From Rhodospirillales bacterium URHD0017 (GTDB lineage: Bacteria; Pseudomonadota; Alphaproteobacteria; Reyranellales; Reyranellaceae), in NCBI GenBank assembly GCA_900110395.1, contig FODP01000025.1, positions 27,090 through 91,089 on the forward strand: a stretch of DNA of 64,000 nt. The letters run 5' to 3'. The number at the start of each line of letters is the position of its first letter. Within the stretch, counting starts at the first letter, position 1. Positions 8,426-17,694 of this stretch are shown here, piece by piece. The notes under the pieces were generated by a model. The model did not search any database. It worked only from the letters and a program-made list of their open reading frames with translations, and was not told where the DNA came from. The position numbers and the translations under genes are program-made.

Positions 8426-9592
8426 CTAGTCCGGCCGGTTCGTAGGTTCGTAGCGGAAATCGACCGGAAGTTGCTTCCAGCGATCGATGATCCTCTCGGC
8501 GACCGCCACCGACATCGGAATGAACACCACGGCGCCCGCCGGCACCTGGGCCGGCGCCATGATGGGCTTGCCCATGAGCTGGTGGCCGATGCGGTTGTGG
8601 TCCTCGTCGACGAAGAAGTCCGCCTCGCCCTCGAGTTCCAGCATCGTCCAGCACGCCGCGATCGACGAGCCCATGATGCCGAACGGCCGGCTTTCCCGGG
8701 TGCAGGCCCGGGCGGTGCGACGCACTTCGTCGAGCATCTCGAAATAGAACAGGCAGCGCGCCTTGGTGCTGGCCCGGCGCGCGTCGGCCTCGGCGCTGGC
8801 GACGTCCGGCACCCGCGCCGGCCGGCGGAGCGACAGCACGGCGACCAGTTCCTTGGGCAGCATGGTCGTCGACAGGAGCTCTATGCCAAGCCCCGCCTTG
8901 CCCACGACGTAGGCCAGGCTGTCCTCATCGAAATGGCTGCAATGGTCGGCGATGATGAGATCGCTGGGGTTCTGGCGCAGGTTCGGCATCGCCAGCAGCA
9001 GGCGGCCGCCCGGCGTGAGATGGCCCGAGAGCGCCCTGAGGAAGGGGATCGGGTCGGGAATGTGCTCGAGCACGTGCGACAGCGAGATGACGTCGAAGCG
9101 CCCGGCATAGGCCGGATTGGCGCCGCTGTAGAAGGCTTCGACGCCGGGAAGCGCCAGCACCGTCTCCTTCCACTGGTCGACCAACTCGGCGCCCGAGAGC
9201 TTCCAGCGCGGCCGCAGGCCATGGAAGCTTTTCAGCAGGTTGCCGTTGGAGCAGCCGAAGTCGAGCAGCCGCCCCTCCTCCGCGAGCTCTCCCGTATCCA
9301 GGAAATTGCGCAGCAGGATCAGCGAGCGCGGGCCGCTGCCTTTCGCCGAGTCGAAGATCGTCGGCTCCGCACCCTGGCTCTGATGGTTGATGTCGTAGTT
9401 GGCATAGACGTGCTCGGCCATCGCCTGCCAGGCCGGCGTCGCCGTCTTCTGCACGGCCAGGCAGTGCGAGCACAACGAGTATTCCGCCGTGCCCACCACC
9501 GGCTGGACGTCGGAGGACACCAGCCGAAACGGCGTTCCCTTCTGCACGAGCGGCTCGAGCTTCGGAGAGCCGCAGATATGACAGGCGGTCAC
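8426..9592 (-). CDS. Zinc-ribbon class I methyltransferase, NovU/TylCIII-like three-domain type
   Basis: The 388-residue protein has CxxC pairs at its N-terminus (CHIC and CSHC). A methyltransferase core follows (RLLDFGCSNGNLLKS, DVISLSHVLEHIPDP, LTPGGRLLLAMPN). The C-terminal Rossmann-like domain has FGIMGSSIAACW and VDEDHNRIGHQ. This is the Methyltransf_13 / core / Methyltransf_14 order of sugar C-methyltransferases such as NovU and TylCIII. The overall length fits the family. It is the last gene of the leftward run 13123-8426, downstream of two aminotransferases. C-methylation of a 4-keto sugar is the family precedent, not shown here. Confidence 0.85.
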   Translation of the reverse strand: MTACHICGSPKLEPLVQKGTPFRLVSSDVQPVVGTAEYSLCSHCLAVQKTATPAWQAMAEHVYANYDINHQSQGAEPTIFDSAKGSGPRSLILLRNFLDTGELAEEGRLLDFGCSNGNLLKSFHGLRPRWKLSGAELVDQWKETVLALPGVEAFYSGANPAYAGRFDVISLSHVLEHIPDPIPFLRALSGHLTPGGRLLLAMPNLRQNPSDLIIADHCSHFDEDSLAYVVGKAGLGIELLSTTMLPKELVAVLSLRRPARVPDVASAEADARRASTKARCLFYFEMLDEVRRTARACTRESRPFGIMGSSIAACWTMLELEGEADFFVDEDHNRIGHQLMGKPIMAPAQVPAGAVVFIPMSVAVAERIIDRWKQLPVDFRYEPTNRPD

Positions 9593-9601
9593 GGCATCAT
9601 T

Positions 9602-10714
9602 TCAGCGGTCGAGAAAGGCCAGGACCTCGCTCGCCACGGTCTCGACGTCGGCCCGGCTCATGTACTGGTTGACCGGAAGCGTCAGGATCCGCTCGGCTTG
9701 CCGCTCCGTCATCGGGAAATCGCCCATCTTGTGGCCGAGCGCGCGCGCCGCCGGCTGCAGATGGATGGGCACCGGATAGTGGATCGCCGTCTTGATGCCG
9801 ATCTCCTTGAGATGCGCCTGCAGCTCGTCGCGCTTGTCGACCTGCACGACGAAGGTATGGAAGGTGTTGTATTCCTCGTTGCGGCAGGTCGGCACGTACA
9901 TGCGCTCGTGATGCAGCAGCTTCTGGTAGAGCGCGGCATTGTCGCGCCGCTTGGCGATCACATCGGGCAGCTTGTCGAGGCGGTAGCTGAGGATCGCCGC
10001 CTGCAGCGTGTCCATGCGCGAGACCATGCCCCATTCCTCGATGGTCTGGCGGTCGGCCATGCCGTGGGCGCGCAGACGGCGCATGCGCTCGGCCGCCGCC
10101 TTGTCGTTGGTGGTGACGAAACCGCCGTCGCCCAGCGCGTTCAGGTTCTTGAGCGGATGGGCGGAAAAGCAGCCGAAGTGGCCGATCGAACCGGCGAACC
10201 GGCCCTTGTACATCGAGCCGATCGCCTGGGCGGCGTCCTCGATCACCACCAGGCCATGGCGGTTGGCGAGCTCCATGATCTCGTCCATCTGGCAGATGCG
10301 GCCGGTGAGATGGACCGGCATGATCGCCTTCGTCCGGGGCGTGATCGCCTTGGCGATCTTCTCGGGATCGATGTTCTGGTCGGCCATCACGTCGGCGAAG
10401 ACCGGCGTGGCGCCGAGCTGCACGATCGTCGCCGTCGAGGCCACGAACGAGTTGGGCGGGGTGATGACCTCGTCGCCCTTGCCGATGCCCGAGACCAGCA
10501 TGGCCAGCAGCAGCGCATCGGTGCCCGAATTGAGGGCGATCGCCTCCGCCGTACCGCAGTACTCGGCCACGCGCTTCTCGAGCGCCGCCAGGTCGTCATG
10601 CGTGCCGACGAACGAGCCTTTGAGGACGACCTGCTCGAAGATCTTCTTCAGATCCTCCATCTGGTCGCGGCCCTGCGCGGGCAGGTTTACGTAGGGAATG
10701 TTGTGCTTCGCCAT
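9602..10714 (-). CDS. DegT/DnrJ/EryC1/StrS family PLP-dependent sugar aminotransferase
   Basis: A 370-residue protein starting MAKHNIPYVNLPAQ. It has the family features GTDALLLAM (phosphate binding), VIEDAAQAIGS and the PLP lysine in SAHPLKNLN at Lys189, followed by GDGGF. Family enzymes transaminate keto sugars bound to nucleotides. ATG 10714 was chosen because the longer open frame upstream is another frame of the next gene. It lies 14 bases after a second, diverged DegT gene, so two keto positions or two sugars may be aminated. Confidence 0.9.
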   Translation of the reverse strand: MAKHNIPYVNLPAQGRDQMEDLKKIFEQVVLKGSFVGTHDDLAALEKRVAEYCGTAEAIALNSGTDALLLAMLVSGIGKGDEVITPPNSFVASTATIVQLGATPVFADVMADQNIDPEKIAKAITPRTKAIMPVHLTGRICQMDEIMELANRHGLVVIEDAAQAIGSMYKGRFAGSIGHFGCFSAHPLKNLNALGDGGFVTTNDKAAAERMRRLRAHGMADRQTIEEWGMVSRMDTLQAAILSYRLDKLPDVIAKRRDNAALYQKLLHHERMYVPTCRNEEYNTFHTFVVQVDKRDELQAHLKEIGIKTAIHYPVPIHLQPAARALGHKMGDFPMTERQAERILTLPVNQYMSRADVETVASEVLAFLDR

Positions 10715-10728
10715 CTCAAGCCCCCAAC

Positions 10729-11871
10729 TCAAGCCCTGTAGAACTCTTCGACCGTCTGGACGGTATACGCGAGCTGTTCCTCGGTCAGGTGCTCGTGCGC
10801 CGGGAAGGAGATCATCGTCGCAGCGTGCCGGTCCGTCACGGGGAAATCGCCCTTGTTGTAGCCGTACTGGCGGAGGCCTTCCTGCTGATAGAGCGGCACC
10901 GGATAATGCACCTTCACCTCGACCCCCTGCTTCTTGCAGTGGGCGACCAGCTCGTCGCGGCGCTCGGCGAACACGATGTAGAGGTGGAACACCAGCTTCC
11001 GGTTGTTGTAGCGCTGCGGCAGCTTGATGCCGGGAATGCGGGCGAGCCCACGGTCGAGGTAGGCGGCGTTCTTGATGCGGGTGTTGGTGATGAAGTCGAC
11101 CTGGTTGATCAGCCAGTTGCCGACCACCGCCTGGATCGAATCGAGCCTCGAGTTGCAGCCCATGCGGACCACGCTGTCGCGGCCGGCCAGGCCGTGGTTG
11201 CGCAGCTGGCGCATTTCGGTGGCGAAATCGTCGTCGTCGGTCACGATCATGCCGCCGTCGGACCAGACGTTCAGGTTCTTGAGCGGATGCAGCGAGAAGG
11301 CGCCCGAGCGGCCGTAGGTGCCGGAGTTCTTGCCCTCGATATTGCCGAGGATGCACTGGCAGGAATCCTCGACCACCGGGAGATTGTGCTTCTTCGCGAT
11401 CTCCATCAGCGCCGGCATGTTGGTCATCTGGCCAGCGAGGTGGACCGGCACGATCGCCTTGGTCTTCTTGGTGATCCTGGCCTCGACCTGGCTCACATCC
11501 ATGCAGAAGTTGTCGGTGCAGTCGACGAACACCGGCTTTGCGAACAGCTCGCCGATCGCGCCGACCGTGGCGATGAAGGTGTTGGCCGTCGTGATCACCT
11601 CGTCACCCGGCCCGACACCCAGCGCCTTGAGCCCGAGCTTGATCGCATCGGTGCCCGAGTTCACGCCGATCGCATGGCGCGTGCCGATCATCGCTGCGAA
11701 CTTCTCCTCGAACTCGCGCACCGGCTTGCCCAGGGTGAAGTCCCCGGTCGGCACGAACTTGCGGAAGAGATCGAGGATCTCCTCGATGTTCTCGGCGCTG
11801 AACTGCTTGGGCAGGTAGGACCACTGAACCTTGTAGCCGTTGGGCTGGGCTGGCAGGTCAATACGCGACAT
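10729..11871 (-). CDS. DegT/DnrJ/EryC1/StrS family PLP-dependent sugar aminotransferase (second copy)
   Basis: A 380-residue paralogue of the adjacent gene, with GTDAIKLGL, VVEDSCQCILG and the PLP lysine in SLHPLKNLN (Lys198) followed by SDGGM. The usual aspartate-alanine of VEDAAQ is changed to DSCQ, a difference from its neighbour that may reflect another substrate. The start ATG 11871 lies 13 bases past the stop of the upstream methyltransferase and has TGAGGA upstream. It is probably co-transcribed with genes 8426-13123. Confidence 0.9.
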   Translation of the reverse strand: MSRIDLPAQPNGYKVQWSYLPKQFSAENIEEILDLFRKFVPTGDFTLGKPVREFEEKFAAMIGTRHAIGVNSGTDAIKLGLKALGVGPGDEVITTANTFIATVGAIGELFAKPVFVDCTDNFCMDVSQVEARITKKTKAIVPVHLAGQMTNMPALMEIAKKHNLPVVEDSCQCILGNIEGKNSGTYGRSGAFSLHPLKNLNVWSDGGMIVTDDDDFATEMRQLRNHGLAGRDSVVRMGCNSRLDSIQAVVGNWLINQVDFITNTRIKNAAYLDRGLARIPGIKLPQRYNNRKLVFHLYIVFAERRDELVAHCKKQGVEVKVHYPVPLYQQEGLRQYGYNKGDFPVTDRHAATMISFPAHEHLTEEQLAYTVQTVEEFYRA

Positions 11872-11884
11872 TATCCGGTCATCC

Positions 11885-13123
11885 TCACTTGTGAGCGGCG
11901 ATCGCTCGCCGCGCGCCGTCGACGCTTTCCAGCGTGTTGCGCGGTGGAAACAGGCTGACGAAGGCGAACTTCGCCTTGATCGCCGCCTCGAGCTTCGCCC
12001 GCACCTTGAACTCGTTCTCCGATCCAACGCCCAGCAGGCACAGCACCTTGTCGCCCGCCGTGCCGGCCACCTTGTCCAGCGGGCGGACGAAATGCTGCGT
12101 CCCGGGCATGAGCCGGTCCTGTATATCCTGCCGGTCGTCGACCACGAAATCGATCATATCGGCGATCTTGCAGACCGATACCATCAGGCACGAACGCGGC
12201 GCGGCGCCGTACATCACGACCTGATAGCCGGCCGAGCGGGCCTGCGACACCAGGCTCGACAGCTCCTCCTTCTGTCGCTGCATGCGGGCGACGAAACCCT
12301 GCAGCATCTTGACCATCGGTGCGGGATCGGGAAGCGCGGCGGCGGACGGGGGTACCGCCTCCATCTGCGCCACGAAGGCGAAGGAGCCGCCGCCGAACAC
12401 GTACTTGCGCCGGTCGAGCACGCCAAAGCCAAAGCGCCCGAGCATGTATTCGGCGAGCGCCTGGGTGAAGTAGTTCACGTGCTCTTCCCACAGGATGGCC
12501 GGGCTGCCGAGCGCGAACCCCTCCTCGACGTCGGGCAGTTCGAGGATCAGCAGGCCCTCGGGATTGAGCAGCGTGCGGACCGCCGCAAAGAACTGCCCGA
12601 GGTCGCTGACATGCTCGACGACATGGCGCAGATAGAGCGCGTCGAAGCGGCCGCACTCGGCGACGATCCCGTCTGCCGATTTCCTGTCGAGGAAGCTGGT
12701 GTAGACCTTGTGGCCCTTCTTGCGCGCGATCTCGGCGGCGATGGCGTTCGGCTCCAGCCCGACGACCTTCGTGTAGCCGGCGCGTCCGAGCGCCTCCATG
12801 AGCGCGCCGTCGTTGCAGCCGACGTCGATCGCGCTGCCCGGATCGCGGCGGGCGACCGCCGTCGTGATCAGGTCCTCGAGGTGACGTGGACGCTGGAAAC
12901 CGGTCGTGTAGGTGTCGGCCTGGCTGTAGATCAGGTCGGCTGGGATGGCGTCGACGATCTGCAACAGCCCGCAGCCCTTGCAGGATTCGAAGCCGACGGA
13001 AAAGCGCGGGTCCGGATCGTCGAGCTTCTTCCTGAGGTAATGCGAGATCGGAAGGCTATCGAGCTTGAACAGAGGAACAAGATCCTTGCCACCGCACAGG
13101 CAACACTGCCGCACCTTATTCAT
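11885..13123 (-). CDS. Zinc-ribbon class I methyltransferase, sugar C-methyltransferase-like
   Basis: The 412-residue protein shows all three domains of the NovU/TylCIII-like group. These are an N-terminal zinc site (CCLC and CKGC), a methyltransferase core (SAIDVGCNDGALMEAL, ALYLRHVVEHV, EGLLILELP) with EEHVNYFT, and a C-terminal domain (VVMYGAAPRSCLM, FVVDDRQDIQ). The VEEGFALG and EEHVNYFT region matches the catalytic loop region of known C-methyltransferases. It leads the leftward run that includes both aminotransferases. The likely substrate is a nucleotide-bound keto sugar. Confidence 0.87.
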   Translation of the reverse strand: MNKVRQCCLCGGKDLVPLFKLDSLPISHYLRKKLDDPDPRFSVGFESCKGCGLLQIVDAIPADLIYSQADTYTTGFQRPRHLEDLITTAVARRDPGSAIDVGCNDGALMEALGRAGYTKVVGLEPNAIAAEIARKKGHKVYTSFLDRKSADGIVAECGRFDALYLRHVVEHVSDLGQFFAAVRTLLNPEGLLILELPDVEEGFALGSPAILWEEHVNYFTQALAEYMLGRFGFGVLDRRKYVFGGGSFAFVAQMEAVPPSAAALPDPAPMVKMLQGFVARMQRQKEELSSLVSQARSAGYQVVMYGAAPRSCLMVSVCKIADMIDFVVDDRQDIQDRLMPGTQHFVRPLDKVAGTAGDKVLCLLGVGSENEFKVRAKLEAAIKAKFAFVSLFPPRNTLESVDGARRAIAAHK

Positions 13124-13167
13124 CCTCCGTTCTCAACCCGCTACCTTTGCCGCGCGCAAGCGATGCC

Positions 13168-14034
13168 TCAACTGCCCGATACTTTTACGTACTGCGGAAA
13201 GTAGTCCGCGAACGCCGTCTGGGTCCTGTCGCGCACCGCCAGCCAGCCGCGGTCGGCGAAAGCCGGATCGGCGGCATCGCCGAACCGCGGATTGACCGTC
13301 CAGCGCGAACGGTTCGAGCGGTTGGCGCTGCTGCGATGGAGCATCAGGGAATGGAAGACGACGACGTCGCCCTCCTCGACCGGACATAGGACCGCTGCCT
13401 TGCGCTCCGCCTCGGACTCGTCGACCTTGAAGCGGAGCACGGCATGCATCAGCCCCGAGCCGGGCTTGTGGCTCTCGAAGTTCATCTCGACCGGCACGAT
13501 CGTGCGATGGCTGCCGGGAACCACGACCAGCGGTCCCATCTGCTCGCTGACGGGCTTCAGCGGGTACCAGATGGTCGCCGAATTCATCGACATCACATTG
13601 TACTGGAAGTCCTGGTGCCACTCGAAATTGCGCTCGTCATGGTTCGGCGGGTCGATGCGGAACTGCGCGATGTCATGAATCGACAGCAGCGTCTCGCAGT
13701 TGAGGCACGCCTTGCTGAGGTCATGCAGCTTGGGGTCGGCCAGGATGGCGTAGAAGAACGGCGAATCCTTGATCGCCCGGATGATGTCCATGGCATGCTG
13801 CTGGTCGAACTTCACCAGGGCGTTGAGATTGTCGTCGATATCGTCGCTGATCGACGAATGCCCCAGCCGCTGCAGCTTGATCGCCAGCAGCCGGTTCACG
13901 GCCGCTCGCTGTTCGGCAAGCCTGTCCTTGGCCATGAGATTCTTGACGACGACGACACCGAACGCCTCGAAAGCGCGGCGAAGCCGTTCGGCTTCCGCGC
14001 CCGCCTCGAAGGTGAAGTCCTGAACGTCGGTCAC
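13168..14034 (-). CDS. Phytanoyl-CoA dioxygenase (PhyH) family oxygenase
   Basis: This 288-residue protein begins at GTG 14034, which overlaps the TGA of the TylF gene (GTGA). The iron ligands are His140 and Asp142 (FEWHQDFQYN), with PLVVVPGSHR and the distal HSLMLHRSS and the RWTVNPRF arginine. This is the complete PhyH pattern. It is diverged from the PhyH protein at 5174..6022 but has the same TylF partner. The open frame continues upstream only as a shadow of TylF. Hydroxylation of a sugar or acyl group is plausible. Confidence 0.85.
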   Translation of the reverse strand: MTDVQDFTFEAGAEAERLRRAFEAFGVVVVKNLMAKDRLAEQRAAVNRLLAIKLQRLGHSSISDDIDDNLNALVKFDQQHAMDIIRAIKDSPFFYAILADPKLHDLSKACLNCETLLSIHDIAQFRIDPPNHDERNFEWHQDFQYNVMSMNSATIWYPLKPVSEQMGPLVVVPGSHRTIVPVEMNFESHKPGSGLMHAVLRFKVDESEAERKAAVLCPVEEGDVVVFHSLMLHRSSANRSNRSRWTVNPRFGDAADPAFADRGWLAVRDRTQTAFADYFPQYVKVSGS

Positions 14035-14786
14035 TTGATGAAGTATCCGTGTGGCGTCTGGGCAAAATGAAACTTGTTGATGACAGGCGTGCCACCGCGC
14101 GAGGCGAAGTATTCGTCGACTGCGGTCGTCTCTCCGCCCCACGGCACCAGACCGTACTCGTCGAAGCATACCACGCCGCCCTTGAGCACGAGCGGATAGA
14201 GCGCCTCCATGGCGATCTTGGTCGGCTCGTAGAGATCCATGTCGAAGTGCAGGAGCGCGATCTTCAGCCCGGGATTCTGCTCGAGGAACCTCGGCAGCGT
14301 ATCCTTGATGTCGCCGTCGACCAGGACGCACCGCTTGGTGCCCGGGATCATGTTGTCCGAGTTATGGATCTCGACCAGCGTCTCGATCTCCTCGCGGGTC
14401 GCCTTGTAGCCGCCCTCGACCTTGGCGACCCCGTCGTCCTTGCGCCCGTCCTTGTCGGTGAACTGGGTGAGACCGGCGAAGTGATCGAAGCCGAAGACCT
14501 TGCGCGAACGATCGAACGGACAGAACGATTCCATCAGGTTCGAGAAGGTGAAGAAGCTGGCGCCGCGATAAACGCCGAGATCGACGATGCAGCCGGGCAG
14601 GTCGATCACCAGCTTGAACAGCTCGTAGTGAGCGAGAAAGCGCGGGATATCCCGCCGCATGACGTATGCCGGGAATTGGCGCAGCATGTCCTCGGTTGAA
14701 TACTTGGCCTGCTGTTGCAGCTGCGCGACACGCTGCCAGTACTGCCGATCTCGCCCGGCGGAATCAAAACTGAACTGATCCGGCAT
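14031..14786 (-). CDS. TylF/MycF-type O-methyltransferase
   Basis: A 251-residue TylF family protein with GCIVDLGVYRGASFFTFSN, VFGFDHFAGL, ALLHFDMDLYEPT and GGVVCFDEYG. The acidic residues expected for Mg2+ and catalysis are present. The start ATG 14786 has AGGTGAG upstream, a good ribosome binding site. It is coupled by a four-base overlap to the downstream PhyH oxygenase. With the WG-family gene 14875..16506 upstream it repeats the gene set seen at 5174-8355. Confidence 0.9.
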   Translation of the reverse strand: MPDQFSFDSAGRDRQYWQRVAQLQQQAKYSTEDMLRQFPAYVMRRDIPRFLAHYELFKLVIDLPGCIVDLGVYRGASFFTFSNLMESFCPFDRSRKVFGFDHFAGLTQFTDKDGRKDDGVAKVEGGYKATREEIETLVEIHNSDNMIPGTKRCVLVDGDIKDTLPRFLEQNPGLKIALLHFDMDLYEPTKIAMEALYPLVLKGGVVCFDEYGLVPWGGETTAVDEYFASRGGTPVINKFHFAQTPHGYFIK

Positions 14787-14874
14787 TCAACTCACCTGTA
14801 AAATTCAACTTTTTGCATATCCGGTGCATACATACAACCGCCAAGAGCCCAAAGGTGGCCTTTACAAGGCCAAG

Positions 14875-16506
14875 TCATACCCCACCGGGAGGCAGGTGCC
14901 ACGACTTTCGTGCCTGTTGGATCGTGTCCAATTTGGCCGCTTTGCCGGCAATGGCGTCGATGAGGTCAGCCGCCACCTTTTCCGTGCGTTTCCACTCGTC
15001 CGAGCCCACCGGCTGGCCAAAGCGCACGGGACGGCGAAAGAAGGTTCCGCGCAAGCGGCCCCAGTAGCCCCATAGCCACAGGGCGAAGTCGTCGATCGAG
15101 CGAGCGCCCGGGCCGCGCTCCGCCTGGTCGAGCAGCGGGTCGTCGTCGACCGACAGTCCGACGATGCTCGCATCCGCCACGAGGTGAATGTTGTCGAGTT
15201 CGAGCGAGGAGCGGTCGACGAAGCGGCTGTCGACGGGATCGATCGTGAGCCGCAGCGGATGGGCGAACTTCGCCGGGCGGAGCGCGATGGGATGATAATG
15301 GTTGCCGTGCACGAGAATGCCGTGCTCGCCCACGCGCCAGCAGATCCTGAGCGGTATGTCGAAAGGCCGGTCGGACTCGACGAAGTTGCGCTCCGGCATG
15401 TGCTCGATCAGCAGCCTGGTGATCGCGTCGCTCGAGATGTCGAGGGTGCCGTCGCCGCGGCGAACGGTCTTGTCGAGGATCGGACGGACGATCTTGCCGT
15501 GGACCTGGATGGCATGAAACAGGACGGCGGCCGTATCACCCGTCAGCCGGTCGGCCATGCGCGGCAGCGCCCAATCGCTCAGGACCAGATCAGCGACCTG
15601 ACAGCTCACCAGCGAATCCGTCGCCCGGCCGGCGGCAAGGGCGACGTAATGGGCACAGGACATCAGCACGAACTTGCAACTGCGCGCGTAGTAGAATGCC
15701 AGCGAGCGCTCCGAGTAGTGGACCTTCTCGCGCCCGTAGTGCGCCTCCATCGTCTTGCCGTAGCTCACCTGGCTTTCGCTGTAGTGGACGAAGTGGAAAC
15801 GGGCGTAATCCCCCAGCCGGGCGAACAGCGGCTCGCTGCGGAGGTATGTCTCGGTCTCTGCCGTCGTGAAGATGACGATGTGCGGCGCGTAGCGCTTCGC
15901 CAGTTCAGGCAGGTTGTTCGTCGCAAGCAGCGTCGCGCACAGGTAACGGACGAAGTAGCTCGAATAGGGCTGGCCCCAGACCGGGCACGTGATGACGAAC
16001 GGCTGCCGTCCGTCGCGCGCGCTGTCGATCGCCGACGCCAGTCGATCGACCCAGGGATCGTAGCTGTCGAGGAAGGTCTTGACGAACTGTGCGAAGGCAT
16101 CGTCGGGATCGATCGTGAGGACGCTGGCAAAAAAGTCCTCCATGTCACCCGGCGTGCCATGCCTCAGCAGGTTGATCGCCGCATGATGCCGCAACAACGG
16201 ATGCCGCGGGTCGGCGTGAGACGCCTCGCGCAGCACCACCAGGGCATCCTGGTGGCGGTTCACCAGGTCATACATCGTGGCGAGCTGCACCGCGGTGTCG
16301 GCGCCGCCAGCCAGCGCCCAGGCCCGCTCGACTTTCTCAATGGCCTCGCAAACCAGCTGGGGATCGGCCGCCCACAGCTCGGTGCCTTCCCGCAGCAGGC
16401 CCTTGGCGGCAAAATCCACGGCCCGTGGCAACACCAAGGCGGCCGGCCGCCGCCCTCGGAGAGCGGACAAGCGGGCCCGCAAAGGCTGTTTGGCTTCCCC
16501 GGTCAT
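14875..16506 (-). CDS. WG-family protein with TPR-like N-terminus, glycosyltransferase-like
   Basis: A 543-residue protein. Residues about 20-150 look like TPR helices (AIEKVERAWALAGG, AVQLATMYDLVNRHQDAL, ADPRHPLLRHHAAINLL). From about residue 171 come the WG block ITCPVWGQPYSSYFVRYLC, then NNLPELA, VIFTTAETETYL and SLAFYYARSCKFVLMS, and late ILVHGNHYHP. These match, in order, the proteins at 2079..4958 and 6811..8355. TPR-plus-transferase architectures are common in glycan clusters, but the enzymatic role is inferred. It diverges from the glycosyltransferase at 16609. Confidence 0.6.
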   Translation of the reverse strand: MTGEAKQPLRARLSALRGRRPAALVLPRAVDFAAKGLLREGTELWAADPQLVCEAIEKVERAWALAGGADTAVQLATMYDLVNRHQDALVVLREASHADPRHPLLRHHAAINLLRHGTPGDMEDFFASVLTIDPDDAFAQFVKTFLDSYDPWVDRLASAIDSARDGRQPFVITCPVWGQPYSSYFVRYLCATLLATNNLPELAKRYAPHIVIFTTAETETYLRSEPLFARLGDYARFHFVHYSESQVSYGKTMEAHYGREKVHYSERSLAFYYARSCKFVLMSCAHYVALAAGRATDSLVSCQVADLVLSDWALPRMADRLTGDTAAVLFHAIQVHGKIVRPILDKTVRRGDGTLDISSDAITRLLIEHMPERNFVESDRPFDIPLRICWRVGEHGILVHGNHYHPIALRPAKFAHPLRLTIDPVDSRFVDRSSLELDNIHLVADASIVGLSVDDDPLLDQAERGPGARSIDDFALWLWGYWGRLRGTFFRRPVRFGQPVGSDEWKRTEKVAADLIDAIAGKAAKLDTIQQARKSWHLPPGGV

Positions 16507-16608
16507 CCGAAGTTGACTACCCCACGCGGAAAGTGCTGACTAGGCCTTGGTCGCAGGCTGCTGCAAATAAGACGCAGCGCCGGCGCGTATTCATTTGAGC
16601 AGATCAAC

Positions 16609-17694
16609 GTGAAAGCCGCCCGGCCATACGTCAGCTTCGTCTCGTACTTCCGCAACGACGGCTACACCAGGGACTTCGATCTTCGCGTCAAGCGGGCGAC
16701 GAGCTTTCTCGTTCGTCAGCTGCAGCGCGCGGAGATCGATTCCGAGATCATCCTGGTCGAATGGAACCCGCCAACCGACCGGCCGCTGATCATCGAATCC
16801 CTGGATCCACTGCCGCAGGGTGATTGCGTTCAGGTGCGCGGCGTCGTCGTCGGCCGCGAGCATCATGAGAAGTTCATCGGCTCGCAGGAGTCGGGCATGA
16901 ACCCCGCCGCCGCGGCCAATGTCGGGCTGCGGCGCGCCGAGGGCCGCTTCGTCTCGCCCAAGGCGTCGGACACCTACCTGTCGAAAGAGATCATCGCCAC
17001 CATCGCCCGGCAGGACCTGCACGAAAACGCGCTGTACCGCTGTGACCGTTGCGACGTCACGCTTTCCCCGACGCTTCTGCGCAACCTCGGCGACGATGCG
17101 CTGCTGGGGCGCCTGGAGAGCCTGGACAGTACGCGCTACAGCCACATTCCCAACCCGCCGCAATGGTACATCCGCGAGTTGCACACCAACGCCTGCGGCG
17201 ACTTCCTGCTGATGAGCCGCACCATGTGGCAGACCGTTCGCGGCTTTCCCCTCGACAACACGGTGCTGTCGCTCGATTGCGATTCGCTGATCATGCACGC
17301 AGCTGTGGCACTGGGTTCGCACGAGATCCGCCTGCCGGCGGCCTGCCGCGTCTTCAAGGGTCGCCACGACCGCCTGTTCAGCAACCGCATCAGTCATGTC
17401 TGGACACCGCTGCAGTCCAGGGTCGACAAGATCATGACCAATTTTCGCTGGTGGCGATTGCAGCAGATCGCGCGCAGCGCCTTCGACTATCCCAAGCGCA
17501 AGGTCGCCGGCGTCGAAAGCGTGCTGGCGCCGTCGATCGAGCGCAACTTCGTCAAGCCCGCCGAGCAGTGGGCGCACGGCATCCGTCCGCAGCTCAACCA
17601 GCCGGAAAACTGGGGCCTGGCCGACCAGCCGCTCGAGGAGAGGCTGCTCTGCCGGGCGCGGTGGTCGGTGAGGGATGCCTCGGCGGCGGCATGA
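16609..17694 (+). CDS. Putative GT-A glycosyltransferase
   Basis: The 361-residue protein starts with GTG. It opens YVSFVSYFRNDGY with EIILVEWNP, the strand-helix-strand start of a GT-A glycosyltransferase. AAAANVGLRRAEGRFV (the GT2-like N-x-G motif before the metal site) is followed by SPKASDTYL, so the usual DxD is not obvious. An LDCDS stretch near residue 225 is an alternative acidic site. The gene ends in an ATGA overlap with the heptose nucleotidyltransferase fusion, so it may transfer the heptose. Family placement is moderate. Confidence 0.7.
   Translation: MKAARPYVSFVSYFRNDGYTRDFDLRVKRATSFLVRQLQRAEIDSEIILVEWNPPTDRPLIIESLDPLPQGDCVQVRGVVVGREHHEKFIGSQESGMNPAAAANVGLRRAEGRFVSPKASDTYLSKEIIATIARQDLHENALYRCDRCDVTLSPTLLRNLGDDALLGRLESLDSTRYSHIPNPPQWYIRELHTNACGDFLLMSRTMWQTVRGFPLDNTVLSLDCDSLIMHAAVALGSHEIRLPAACRVFKGRHDRLFSNRISHVWTPLQSRVDKIMTNFRWWRLQQIARSAFDYPKRKVAGVESVLAPSIERNFVKPAEQWAHGIRPQLNQPENWGLADQPLEERLLCRARWSVRDASAAA

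Noticed and set aside
8423..10741. A 772-residue open frame on the plus strand
   Set aside because: It is the antisense of the methyltransferase and DegT genes, rich in Arg/His/Asp and without family motifs.
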